64,000 nt of DNA from Anisodus tanguticus (GCA_034509755.1 CM067550.1:18159001-18223000); one strand, 5' to 3'; shown: positions 9,595 through 20,884, counted from the stretch's first letter. Translations and numbers: made by a program. The notes: generated by a model not told the origin, from the letters alone.

Positions 9595-10558
9595 TCGACT
9601 TGCTGAAGATATGGAAAAGGAAGAAGAGTTTCTGTTTACTCTTCTCTTTTGTCTCTGTGTATATAGTGTGTCTCTGTTGTGTATATCTTGTGTATATGAG
9701 GGTGTTTGCTCACTGATTTTCGTCACTGGTTTTGCAGTGTTTCTGTTCACTGTTTTGTGGCATTTTTCTATCTGTTTTTGTGTGCTATATTGTTGTCTTA
9801 CCAGTGACTGAATTGAGCCAAAGGAGGCTCAATAAATAGCATGGAGGAGGGGATGTACAACTGCCCAAAACATGGTTGTTAATGGCCATTAGGAGGGCAT
9901 TAAACAGCCAAGTAATGGTTGTTTATGACCATTGAAGGAGGCTGCTCAACTGCCCAAGTAATGGGCTGTTAATGGAGGAGTTAATCAGCCAAGTAATGGC
10001 TGGTTAATGCTCCAAAACACAGTCTAACGGTAGGCAGAAAACTCTGCCTTCCGTCACCCCAAAACCAACTTTTCAGAAACTCTGGAGACCAAACTGTAAA
10101 TATTAAGCAATTTAGGGTCCAAAAAGATAATATCAGAAAGTCCCCACGGCCACGGCCCACGACCCGACGGGACGGGCAGGCCGCGGCGGCGCGCGTGTGG
10201 GCTTAGCCTTGAACCCAAGCACATCTAGGTCCTCCCTCCTTTAAACACATGGGATACCCCTTGGGGTCCCAAACCCTTTACCATTTTAAAGACTTATATA
10301 TAGAGCAATTCTTCCTATTCCCACCGATGTGGTAGATTTGTCCCACACCACATTTCCATGCCTCAAACACCTTACTTCGTGGACCAATATCTCTTTCATT
10401 TCTCAACGAAATTTGACGATTCTTGGCCCTACGGTCATCTACTCACTTAGTAGATTTTGCATGTGTGAAGAGACAAAGCCTCCAACATGCGGAACACTAG
10501 TGTTTAATTCATCAAAGATGGGTGGACGCATCTCCCCGCCAAAGGCAAATTTCCAACA
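9595..10558 (-). repeat. 3' LTR of Copia H, truncated
   Basis: It starts TGTTGGAAATTTGCC at 10558 and parallels the 5' LTR down to CCTTTTCCATATCTTCAGCAAG. The remaining U5 part of the 5' LTR (14692-15020) has no counterpart here; the sequence instead turns into the inverted fragment 9168-9594. Confidence 0.9.
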
Positions 10559-11329
10559 ATCCCATCTATGAAAGAGAGATTTTGGCGCACACACAAGGTG
10601 CCTACATTTCAGCAATCTTTCAGCGAAAAGACATTGCATCATGAGAGGTATCTTCCGCTTTGAACCTTCCATAGTTGAATACCATCGGACTTACTTACTG
10701 CGCGGTGAACGTGATGTCTTGAACCGTCAGTGTTTAGTGTAAGCCAAGACAATGATACCAACAAAATAACTCTCCTTATTCGTTTTCCTTCTTACGTTTT
10801 TGTCCGTTGTGGCCGTGGACACACTTGGATTCTTAAGTGCGTTCATTTGAGGCGGCCATCCTCGCACTTAAATAGGTGATGTCCTACAAGGTATCCTGCT
10901 ATACCCCACTTCACAAGTGTTAGGAATCATTAAAAGTTTCCCCAACCTTAACCTCAACCGTTTGAGGATCTTTTAAAGGTTTGGAAGCTTAACCTTTACC
11001 CATCATGCAGGTAGCACTTTAATGTCTATCGCGGGAATAGCTTTGGATTCATGTTTCCGTAGAGAAATCATCATCCGAAGTGCTTCTTGGTTCCACCGAA
11101 GCGCTTAACTAAACCTTTTGTCGCTTAGTTTTCCCATTGAACCAAATTCTTGGGATCTCCAATAAGTATGGTTGGGTTTCCACCGCAAAGGTTCGTATTG
11201 TTTGGATTTTAAGCCCATTCCCCTAGACAGGCAGAACACTTGATCTCCGGGTAGTCCTTTAGTTAGTAAACAAGAAAGTGATACCCGTGATGATCAAGTG
11301 CCATACGGTCTTATGTCTCCGACAGATCC
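10559..11329 (-). other. Copia H 3' untranslated/internal region
   Basis: Between RNase H and the 3' LTR. It shares an ordered block with element G (28207-28469): on the minus strand AACGAATAAGGAGAGTTATT, then the GCGCGGTGAA-type words. No frame is open. Confidence 0.7.
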
Positions 11330-11660
11330 TGATAGATATGTCCAAATGCCGTCATTCGTGTCCTTCCTGAAGTCGACCGGCTAGCCACAATGTATAATTG
11401 CTGAAGGCACGGGTTTATCCCAATAAGGGACGTCCTCTAAGGAGTCATGAAGTTACTCAACTTCTTTCATGATTTGTATAAAGCGATAAACTCCGATCTC
11501 ATCCTGAATCGGTCGATGCAAGTTTACTTAGAGGATTTTCCAAGACCCACCATACACATTTACTTGTGGCTTTGGTGTTCTTCAGATCTGATGTCCAGTT
11601 TGCATCACGGTGTTCTCCCAGAACCGTTGGACATCCAGAATACTATAATCTGTAGATAAG
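11330..11660 (-). pseudogene. Copia H RNase H remnant
   Basis: RNase H would remove the RNA strand during reverse transcription. The minus strand translated over several frames shows, in order, a substrate-binding DANWTSDL-like start, a serine-rich WKSSKQ-like patch, RSEFIALYK (carrying the catalytic Glu) and INPCLQQLYI before the CD-SQAA-like block. Each piece sits in a different frame with stops between. The identification rests on the order of these weak motifs and on position after the RT piece. Confidence 0.6.
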
Positions 11661-12116
11661 CGAATAATTCAGATATCGTCATATCCGACTTAACGCCTTC
11701 TACCGATCATGTATTAAAATCATCAGCGAACCTTAGTTCAACTGATCTGCTTTGTAGGACGATACCAGGTCGGTTGTAGTGTGTACAATACATTGAACTA
11801 CACGTGACCTGAGCATATCGCTCCTTGTTTATGGGTGCACCATGATCCCAATCAGTTCTATGATTCATATCCATTGGTGGCTACAACGAGACTGTCAACT
11901 ATTGACCAGTCCGTTAGATGTCTTAGAAATCCAATTCCTAAGATGTCATATGTGATACCCATATCTTTCATATCGAGGCTTTGTTTCAATATGACTTTTA
12001 CTTTCAGACTGTGGATTCTCCAACTGTTGGCTTTCTAACTTCAGAGTCAATGTTTCTGTGGTCAGATTCATTGTTTCTGTTTTATCTGAAACTTTCACGA
12101 CCAAAATGTAAACATT

Positions 12117-12317
12117 TCAGGGACCAAAATAAAAGTTCAGGAAGAAGCCCAACAGTCCAGCAAACCAACTCTGATTCTCTTCTTCCAACTCTCCGGTTGG
12201 AAAGGCTGTTTCAACATCCATGCCACGCAAGACTGCAATGGCCCTGGATGTTAAGCTTCTCACGGGGGAGCACATCTTACAACCCAAAGGTTCTTTTCCC
12301 GGAGGAAGATCAACCAT
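12117..12317 (-). pseudogene. Copia H reverse transcriptase remnant
   Basis: The 66-residue frame contains MVDLPPGKEPLGCK, which opens Copia reverse transcriptases. After an internal deletion comes RGMDVETAFPTGELEEENQ, matching the block that carries the first catalytic Asp (D in MDV). The segment between these motifs (normally about 60-70 residues) is missing, and the YVDD block further on is not recognisable. Non-functional. Confidence 0.75.
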
Positions 12318-12937
12318 TACACAAGTATGGTTCTATATGATGGAATCTATTTCTCTCTTTGTAGCTTCTTTCCAAAGCAACGCTTCTGGAGATGACAATT
12401 ATTTGTCAATTGTCCATGGTTCGTTCTCAACCATACAAGCTAGAAGGTATGGAACAAGTCTTTGTCCCCTCTTTGCTCGTTCTCGGTTCAACATCTAGAA
12501 TCCCTGAGTTCTGCAGATCTGGAATATTAAGTTCCAGATAGCCAACAACTTTCGAGTCATGTAGATACGGAACATCTAGTTCCGGACAGTCAGGCCCTCG
12601 CGGGTTTTTGTTAACCTTGAGCAATTACTCCTTTTTCCTTTTTCAAGGAAAGTTATCTTCAAAGAATTCAGCATTCTTTGACGCTAAGAGGCGATAAGCA
12701 CTACTGTTATTTGCAGATCCAGTGGATATGCAATATACAGTCTTGGGTCCAACTTGACCTATTTCGGTAGTCCAACTTCTACCAAGCCACCCCACATTAC
12801 AATATTTGTATGTGAGATCCTTTCCATGTCTCACATGGAGGGTTATCCTTATCCTTATGCGGAGTTCTATTGAGAATCGCAATAGCGGTAAAGATCGCCT
12901 TGCCCCACATAATTTGGGCGTACGGCTTTGCGCTTGG

Positions 12938-13147
12938 CTAACACCGTTGGATTGAGGTGAGAAATGAACAGTCGTTTAATGAACGATGCTTCACATTCTC
13001 CCCCTCTATCACTATGAATTTCTCAATCCGTAGGCTTAGTTGAATTTCAACTTCTGCTTTGTAGCGCTTATTCACTTCAATAACTTCATCTTTGCTTTTC
13101 AATAAACAAATGATACAATACGTTGTACCATCATAAATGAAGGTCAT
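12938..13147 (-). pseudogene. Copia H integrase core remnant
   Basis: The minus-strand frame reads MTFIYDGTTYCIICLLKSKDEVIEVNKRYKAEVEIQ, matching the Copia integrase core between its first and second catalytic Asp. It then gives a shifted version of the second-Asp block (EGENVKH, where Copia has a DRGGE motif; the DRGGE-like codons lie in another frame at about 12990). Frame changes continue into 12800-12930. The catalytic site is disrupted. Confidence 0.75.
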
Positions 13148-14691
13148 AACGTACTTGTCTCCCCCCTCTATTTCGTATAAACTTCAAATCACCCAAGTAG
13201 GTGTGACTAAGTTCTAGACGAGCGGTGCTTCTTTCACTATTCCCTTGACGGAATTTGGAAAGGTGATTTTGCCTCTTCATCTACCTCACATTTATTTTGA
13301 GGGTTTATGTCGACAGAAGGCAACACTCTCAGCATCGTTAACTTTTGAATGACTTTCTATTTAACGTGTCTTAATCTATGATGGAATAGATGCACGGATT
13401 ACAAATATATCATTTATTTGGCTACAGACATACTGTACCGTTCTTAGTTATTACAGACCTGTTGGACTAGTCTCAAACCAGCTTGACCAACAGCGTCCCT
13501 TAAACCAAGTTTGGGACATGTATCACCTCATTTTAGAGTGATCCCATTCCATGAAGTCCTATTGAGGACAACATCTCCAACCCCTTCTACTTTAGAGGTG
13601 GCGTTGCTTCACATGAATAACCTCTTGCCCGTGGTTAGGGCGTAACCGGATCATATGTGATCTGGATACTCTCGCCCACTCCAGTTGCTTTGGCAGACTG
13701 AGTGTCCAATTTCTTTTCTGCATTTCTTTAGGCCTTCAGATCATTTAAGACTTGGAAACTCTGGCCCACCTTACTAGGTGTCCATTACTTTTCCTATGAA
13801 ATGAATTCTGGCCCCACTCCAGTCGCCCGGAGGCTTTATATGACTGAGTGTCCAATATCATCATATCAAAGGTATTTTGGCCCACTCCAGTCGCCCGGAG
13901 TCTTTGTATGACTGAGTGTCCAGTATTATCCTATGAAGGATCTTCTGCCAAATAGTGTGACAGGCTCAACGTCTTTAGCTTCTAAACTTCTTCCGTTATG
14001 ATTGGTGCCCAGATAATTCTTGGCGCTTACTTAAGAGTGATAACAGTTTTCGCACAGTCAGTGGATCTTTCTCCCTCGTATGTGCGAACATACTTTACAC
14101 ACTTTTAATCATTACACTTAAAAGAACGGGTCTTTTTAAGTCGTTTACAAAATTCAATCTTTAAACGGGAAAGAAGAAGAGATTAAACTTCTGATTTTTA
14201 AAGCGTAAGGAATATAAATTATTTCGGAAAATATTTTCATATTCCTCCTTACTTTAAGCCATTTTTAATCAGACATCTTTTAATCTTTATTCTTGACAAG
14301 GAAGAAAATAACTTATCCCAATTTCGGATTCTGGCCCACTTCAGTCACTTCATCGGACTGAGTGTCAATTTCCTCCTTACCTTAATTCGGATCCTTTGTC
14401 TGGGACAGATATAGGCCTTCTGCTGCAAAATAGAACCACATCTTCAGCTTTCTCCTCTTGTCCCAGTTGACATCCTCAGCCTCTCGTGAGCGCTTGTTGC
14501 CACTACTCTCGGGAGCGGTGACACCATGAACATGTTGAACTTCAACAATATCATCATCATTGTCTTCAAGAAGAAAACCACAACCATATCCAGATTTGGT
14601 CACACAACTTTTGACCGACATCTTTCGAACACTAATAGTAATACAATACAATCTTGTCTTAAGTTGTTGGTACTCTATTGTACTTTATAAA
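13148..14691 (-). pseudogene. Copia H gag/leader region, heavily degraded
   Basis: By position this should hold the leader, gag and protease. I cannot identify a gag or protease motif. The longest minus frame (14651-14382, containing SSGNKRSREAEDVNWDKRRK) has no recognisable domain. The stretch 13670-14370 instead carries a repeated unit around GGCCCACTCCAGTCGCCCGG (see separate entry). Confidence 0.45.
13673..14369. repeat. Interspersed repeats of a GGCCCACTCCAGTCG unit
   Basis: Copies of the pattern GGCCCACTCCAGTCGCCCGG ... GACTGAGTGTCCA occur at 13673-13711, 13807-13853, 13877-13921 and 14331-14369, with a partial copy at 13761-13788. Two are adjacent with about 70-bp spacing. The unit keeps both ends while the middle varies. 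The function is unknown. Confidence 0.85.
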
Positions 14692-15912
14692 GCAGTACAG
14701 GAAGTAAATAACTATTACAAGTATTCGAAAGGATAAACAAATATTCAATATTCAGAAATTGAATCTTGTTGAACAAATAGGCCAATCTTCAAAACTGCCA
14801 AAAGCTTGTTGTGTCTTGAATTTTGATAACCTGAAATCAAGAAACAACTAAATCTGGATGGTTACAACGTTGTGTGTTGAGTCGAGTGATTGCCCTCTGT
14901 CCTTAAGATAAGATTGCCCCTACTTTTACGTTAGCGGGTAATAGTCTCCCAAGATAAAACAACACTTTAATCTCAACGCTACAAAGCCAATAAGTTGAGC
15001 CTGACGAAGAAAACAAATATGAATCGACTTGCTGAAGATATGGAAAAGGAAGGAAGAGTTTCGTTTACTCTTCTCTTTTGTCTCTTGTGTATATAGTGTG
15101 TCTCTGTTGTGTATATCTTGTGTATATGAGGGTGTTTGCTCACTGATTTTCGCCACTGGTTTTGCAGTGTTTCTGTTCACTGTTTTGTGGCATTTTTTTG
15201 TCTGTTTTTGTGTGCTATATTGCTGTCTTACCAGTGACTGAATTGAGCCAAATGAGGCTCAATATATAGCATGGAGGAGGGGCTGTACAACTGCCCAAAA
15301 CATGACTGTTAATGTCCATTAGGAGGACATTAAACAACCAAGTAATGGTTGTTTATGGCCATTGAAGGAGGCTGCTCAACTGCCCAAGTAATGGGTTGTT
15401 AATGGAGGAGTTAATCAGCCCAGTAATGGCTGGTTAATGCTCCAAAACACAGTCCAACGGTAGGCAGAACCAACTTTCCAGAAACTCTATGGACCAAACT
15501 GTAACGGCCCACGGCCCGTGATCGGACGGGCGGGCGGAGGCGGCGCGCGTGTGGGCTTAGCCTTGAACCCAAGCACATCTAGGTCCTCCCTCCTTTAAAC
15601 ACCTGAGATACCCCTTGGGGTCCCAAACCCTTTACCATTTTAGAGACTTATAAAGAGAGCAATTCTTCCTATTCCCACCGATGTGGTAGATTTGTCCTAC
15701 ACCATATTTCCATGCCTCAAACACCTTACTTCGTGGACCAATATCTCTTTCATTTCTCAATGAAATTTGACGATTCTTGGCCCTACGGTCATCTACTCAC
15801 TTAGTAGATTATGCATGTGTGAAGGGACAAAGCCTCCAACATGCGGAACACTAGTGTTTAATTCATCAAAGATGGGTGGACGCATCTCCCCGCCAAAAGC
15901 AAATTTCCAACA
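14692..15912 (-). repeat. 5' LTR of Copia H
   Basis: The LTR is 1221 bp, from TGTTGGAAATTTGC (15912) to GTACTGCT (14692). It is colinear with the G LTR at 28470-29698 (1229 bp). It includes a GC-rich GGCGGCGCGCG patch at 15538-15549 and the CCATTA / TAATGG short repeats of U3. The usual initiator-Met primer site is not recognisable next to it. Confidence 0.9.
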
Positions 15913-16377
15913 AGTAGAATATATAACAAACAAGAAGTAAAACATATTGATACGAACATGTTGTTGTGATAAGAAGAAATTGTGCTAAATATTAGTAGTA
16001 CGTTTTGGAGATTGGCTTTTGGGGGATATATTCGGAGGTTAAGTAGAAGGTACGGATAGAATTCATTAGCTTGATGTAAACTTTATTTTTGTTTTAGAAA
16101 TATATTAATAGAATAAATTATTAATTAAAACTCAATAACTCAAAATTATTAGAATTTTGAATCCATTTTTATATTTTCCTAACAATAAATTTTTATAATC
16201 ATACAAACACTATAACATATTTAAGACATAAACTTTTAAAAATTCTCTTTCCTTATTATACTTTGTATCAAGTCAAATTACGTCCAATAAAATTAAACGG
16301 AGGGAGTAAACTAATAAGCTAGCAACTACTCTCTGAAATCTGAACTTAATTCAAGGATGCCGCACCTTTATTTATTA
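15913..16377. other. Non-coding spacer
   Basis: AT-rich flank of Copia H. Nothing else is recognisable. Confidence 0.5.
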
Positions 16378-16653
16378 CTCCCTTCGTCTCAAATTATTTG
16401 TTGTTATTTTGATTTATATGCCCCCCTAAAAAATATTAATTAAGGAGAATATTTGACCTACTTTACATTTATTTATGTTTAAGTTATAATCTCTCTCCAT
16501 CAAATGTTTACTTTATTTATGTGTCATCTTCATTAATGACAAAGGTTAAAATGGAAAAAAACATAATTAGTTATGTCTTGAACTTCTAAAATGACAAATA
16601 ATTTGAGATAACTATTTTTAGTAATCACGACAAATAATTTGAGACGGAGGGAG
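16378..16653. mobile_element. Stowaway-like MITE
   Basis: The left end CTCCCTTCGTCTCAAATTATT and right end AATAATTTGAGACGGAGGGAG are nearly perfect inverted repeats, with TA on both sides. At 276 bp it is among the best preserved MITEs here. Confidence 0.92.
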
Positions 16654-18036
16654 TAATAATATTCCGCGACTTTCACATTTAGTAGTGTATAATTTATTGA
16701 GGTATTTATTGCGAGCATACTTTCAGACAGGTAGACCACCAATAGATATTAACGTGGGACTTAGAATATATTTTCTCATTTGAGATATATCTTAAATAAA
16801 AGGAATAACGTTAATTAGAGCAATTTTTACTAGGTTAGAGAATTGAACATTTGATAAAATACACCCATTATTAGTCATTGATTTGAAAATAAAGCACTAT
16901 AACGAGTAAGAAGACTTATTGTATCATATAATTTAACTAGACATAGTTGAAATTTCCTGTGGAAGCAATGTATGATAAAATTTGTATCTACTTACGTAAT
17001 AAAATATGTGTAGAGTGCAAGTGGGGTAAAAACTTATACCATTACATCGGATGGTTACGGTAAATCAACGAGTGCAAGAAAATCGTATTTTATATACATA
17101 TTTACTGTTTAATTATAGTTATTATTACTTTAATTTTTAACTTCTAAAATCAAATAGTAGTTTCATTTGGTATAATACCCAACAACAACAACATGAGTAA
17201 ATTTTTGCCACAAGAGCATAGAAAAAAAAAATCACGTTAATATGTTGCGCCTCTTAATTTGGCGTTGATGGAGGATATTCTAAATTGAACATTCATCTAG
17301 AGATTAGAGGCCAATTTATTTAATTAATCTGTAATTTGTGCTAATCTATGTCTAGACTTTCAGATTTCAGCTTAAGACATTGCACGATCTCTCATTGGAT
17401 TTAACAAAATATTTATGGGATCATCCACCCACTTTTTGACAAATTCAATAGAGGACCCCCCCCCCCCCCTCTCAAATAAACTCCAAAAGTATGTCACTTA
17501 AAGGTGGTATTTAAAGCTTTAGATTAAAATTAGGACAAATGCTGACAATTAGTTATTTTAATAGGTACTTATATTAAATTAATCTCTTTAATACTGGAAG
17601 ATTTTAAAAGTAGTTCTTGGCTTTGGAAAAATTTGACACTCTGGTGTGTGTGTGCAAATGCCTAATTTCCTCTATGATCTAGAATTTTGCCCAAATAATA
17701 TTCCCATTACAATTTACAAATAGACTTTATTTATTGCACTAATAAAAGGAGATGTAAAATTTATCTTTTAAAAAGTAAAATTCCGTTGTCATGATTTGAA
17801 CCGAATTCCTGAAACAATTGGAATTGCCGGTGCTATATGATTAAATTTTTTTTCATTCATTTTCCATATGAGATATATATAAGATGTCATGTGCATTCAT
17901 TTTTGAAAGAATATAAATCCTAAAAGTTTGTTAGTCATTCTCCTTAGACATGTCTTCCGTCATAGACCTCACATACAGCTCCCTTAAAAGATTCTACACT
18001 AGGTTTGTCCAGATATCGTATTGTTACGTATAATAT
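16654..18036. other. Non-coding spacer
   Basis: AT-rich intergenic sequence. A C-run lies at 17457-17469, and CCAACAACAACAACATGAG at 17178 resembles the reversed TTG tail of the RTE/SINE family. No gene is supported. Confidence 0.5.
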
Positions 18037-18347
18037 TGAAAGAAATAATTCCTTAATTATTTTTATTAACAAAATAGTATATATATAATTTATAATTTTT
18101 CATAATAGGAAAATTATATTCTTATTCTATTCTCAAAACTCTATTCTAGTTGTACAAGAATCCTAACATTATGGCAAGTGTACAAGCCTAATTTAATACA
18201 ATATTTACACCAACAATATGCTCCAAAACCGTGATATACACAACTGTATAAGCCGTGTATATCACGATCCAAAGTCACTGGAATACCGTCTATATACTGT
18301 GATATACACTGTTGTATATCACGTGTATATAGACGGTCTAACTAACA
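18037..18347 (-). repeat. 3' LTR of Copia B
   Basis: It begins TGTTAGTTAGACCGTC at 18347 and ends CTTTCA at 18037. It pairs with 22356-22678 over its length. U3 carries two stem structures: arms 18231-18241/18255-18265 (GTGATATACAC / GTGTATATCAC), and arms 18285-18297/18325-18337 enclosing a second stem 18299-18308/18313-18322. Confidence 0.92.
18285..18337. repeat. Nested hairpin at the LTR tip of Copia B
   Basis: ACCGTCTATATAC pairs with GTATATAGACGGT, and between them GTGATATACA pairs with TGTATATCAC around a 4-base loop. The structure starts 10 bp from the outer LTR end. The copy in the other LTR (22605-22667) retains the pattern with an insertion. Confidence 0.9.
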
Positions 18348-18357
18348 CACCCCCGCA
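18346..18357 (-). other. Polypurine tract of Copia B
   Basis: The minus strand reads ATTGCGGGGGTG just before the LTR start TGTTAG, the expected position and composition of the plus-strand primer. Confidence 0.8.
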
Positions 18358-18359
18358 AT

Positions 18360-19842
18360 CATAGTAGGCGGTCTTCGTACGCTGAGATTGTCCCTAAAAT
18401 ATTCAAATAGAACGGACGAAAGACCTTTCGTAAAGATGTCTGCAATTTGATACCTGGAAGGGACATGTAAGACGTGAACTTACCCACGATCTACCTTTTC
18501 GCGAACAAAATAGATGTCCATCTCGATATGTTTAGTGCGTTGATGCTGAACCGGATTTCAAGAAAGATGTACTGCACTAACAATATCGCAATAAACCAAT
18601 GTAGCTTTTTGAATGGGAAAATGAAGCTCCAAGAGAAGATTACGTAACCAACATGATTCAGAGACCACATTGGTCACCCCTCGATACTCGGCCTCTGCAC
18701 TGGAGCGGGATAAGGTAGCCTGCCGTTTGGCAGACCATGAGACCAAGTTATCACTAAGGAATATACAGTAACCAGACGTAGAACGTCTAGTGTCCGGACA
18801 GCCACCCCAATCAGCATCTGTATACGAGACAAGTGTAGAGACCGACGACGGATATAGATGCAACTCATACTCAAGTATGCCCTGTAAATATCTGATGATG
18901 CGTTTGAGCGCATTCATGTGTTCAATCCTAGGATCATGTATATACAAACACATCTGCTGGATGGCATAGGTAATATCAGGTCGCGTGAAGGTAAGATAAT
19001 GAAGTGCCCCTGCAAGACTACGATAGTGGGTCGGATCCTCATATGGTGAGCCAGCTGCAGCACCCAGCTTGGGTTTAGTATCAACTAGAGTGGAAGTAGA
19101 CTTGCATGAGGACATGCCAGCTCGCTCAATGATCTTAGCTGCATACTTACGTTGTGATAAGAATAACCCACCTGCATGACGAGTGACATCAATCCCCAAA
19201 AAATAACTCAAGGCCCCCAAGTCTTTCATAGCAAACTCAGAACTGAGCATGGTTATGATAGACTTGCGCAACGCATCAGTAGAGGCAGTCAAGATAATAT
19301 AATCCACATATAATAGAATATAAGTTAGGGAAGAACCACGACGATATATGAACAATGAATTATCAGACCTGTTGTGCGTAAACCCAATAGACGAAACATA
19401 GTCTGCAAATCTCTTATACCAAGCCCGTGGGGCCTGCTTAAGTCCATATAAGGACTTCTTCAATAAACAGACATGATGAGGATAGCTGGGGTCTTGAAAG
19501 CCCAAGGGTTGATTAATGTAAACGGTCTCCTTAAGATCACCATGTAAGAAAGCATTCTTTAATTCTAAGTGATGAATGAGCCATGCTTTGGAAAGAGCCA
19601 AACTGAAAACCGTGCGAATGGTAGCCGGTTTGACCACCGGACTAAACGTCTCACCACAATCCACACCAACCTGCTGAGTTTTACCATCACCTACAAGACG
19701 GCTTTATGCCTCACAAAAGAACCGTCAGAATTATCCTTATAAGTAAAAATCCACATAGACCGAATAATATTAACACCTGAAGGACGGGGTACCAATTCCC
19801 ACATCTTATTTGCAATAAGAGCATCATACTCGTCGGTCATAG
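18360..19842 (-). pseudogene. Copia B reverse transcriptase and RNase H
   Basis: The reverse transcriptase/RNase H copies the element RNA into DNA. The longest piece (19664-18558, 368 residues) is open and starts within DCGETFSPVVKPATIR. The polymerase block reads LELKNAFLHG, with Glu where C has Asp (LDVKNAFLHG). The usual YVDD reads YVDY (codon TAT at 19299-19301). RNase H residues are present: Asp in YTDADWGGCPD, Glu in SAEAEYRG and Asp in YCDIVSA. A TGA at about 18557 (AGG in C) cuts the frame, but sequence down to 18360 still encodes the HIEMDI-type end. Upstream (19842-19690) a frameshift separates the N-terminal part. Two of three polymerase carboxylates are altered, so it is inactive. 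Confidence 0.92.
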
Positions 19843-20197
19843 CCAATTTTCAATTCGGGTCATTTAAGGCGGACACTGGGTTACGGAGTAGGGGGGATTT
19901 AAGAACATTAGAATGTAGATCAAAATGTCTTTTTCATTTAAAAATACCATGTTGACTACGAGTGACCGGTCTGTGACTCGGGGGAGAATTGGGTGGATTT
20001 TGGGACAAAGGCGGAAGGCTGACGGACGGGCCAGCATGCAATGGGCCTGCTGGCCTAACACTGTAAAGTGTAAACTGAAACATGTGGGATTGGGACTGGA
20101 CCGATACAAGCAGGGGCAGAACTGGGCTCAATAGTAGGCCAGGTTACTGGGCCCGAGACGAAACTGCTGGGCGGAGGACCTGAAACAGTGGCATGAC
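19843..20197 (-). other. Copia B linker between integrase and RT
   Basis: Low-complexity, Pro/Ser/Gly-rich on the minus strand (reads such as GPLHAGPSVSLPPLSQNPP), corresponding to the variable region between integrase and reverse transcriptase in C (42,060-42,480). Frames are interrupted. Confidence 0.6.
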
Positions 20198-20876
20198 CTA
20201 ATCTAGTGGCTGGAGGTCAGCGAGCAGTGGGCCCGCTGGTGGATTTTGGGTGCGGGACAAGTTTGAAAAATAGTGGATAATATATGGAGAGACGACATCA
20301 TCCAAAAAATTATACGAACTAGGCTCGGGACTACTCACGTTAGCAAACGGAAATTGAGTTTCATCAAAAACAATATGATGACTAATGATGATTTTATTAG
20401 ACGATAAATCAAAAATTAGAATAATCATCCAAAAATAGACCATAATAACGATGGCCCAAAGAACTAAGAACATGAGATGTCCATAAGTCGCTATGAATAA
20501 TATTAAATGGCATTAAAGTATGAGAATTAGAGTCTACAAACGGCAATCTAACAAATTTTCCTAGAGAACAAGATTGACAAAGAGGAGTACTACTCTTACC
20601 CTTACATGAAATAAAATTGTTTTTATGTAAGGAAGAAATAATAGACGATCCAGGGTGACCCAAACGTGCATGCCATAAAGAAGAAGCGAGAGCTGCAAAA
20701 GTAGATGGCAAGGCTTGACTCGAGCGACCGAATGTGGGCGTGATAGGATAAATATCTCCCATACTATCACATCTCATGAGAGGAATCCCCGTCTTGAAAT
20801 CTTTCACAGAAAACCCAAAAGGATAAAAAACAACAGAAACAGAATTATCAGTGGTGAATTTATGGACATACACCAA
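20198..20876 (-). pseudogene. Copia B integrase with internal deletion
   Basis: Integrase inserts the DNA copy. The pre-integrase zinc-binding segment is intact: HARLGHPG for the His pair and LCQSCSLGK for the Cys pair. The core begins with NIIHSDLWTS (first catalytic Asp) and GHRYYGLFLDDY. The sequence then jumps, near 20405-20415, to LSSNKIIISHHIVFDETQFPFA, which lies downstream of the core. Compared with C (41432-41964) about 530 bp are gone, removing the second Asp and the Glu of the DDE triad. The junction also changes frame. Confidence 0.9.
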
Positions 20877-20884
20877 ATTTTTAA

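Larger units (their letters stand above)
9595..15912 (-). mobile_element. Copia element H (lineage 3)
   Basis: This minus-strand Ty1/copia element has a 5' LTR at 15912-14692 and a 3' LTR at 10558-9595. The pol order read from the right is integrase (about 13.1 kb), reverse transcriptase (12.3-12.1 kb) and RNase H (11.6-11.3 kb). The integrase-before-RT order defines Copia. All domains are riddled with stops. A purine-rich stretch (AGATGGGAT) precedes the 3' LTR. The 3' LTR has lost its last 270-380 bp, replaced by an inverted copy of part of the same LTR. Confidence 0.88.

Noticed and set aside
14382..14651. 89-codon frame next to the Copia H LTR as gag
   Set aside because: No gag motif is recognisable. 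It begins only about 40 bp from the LTR and could be chance; kept as unassigned.
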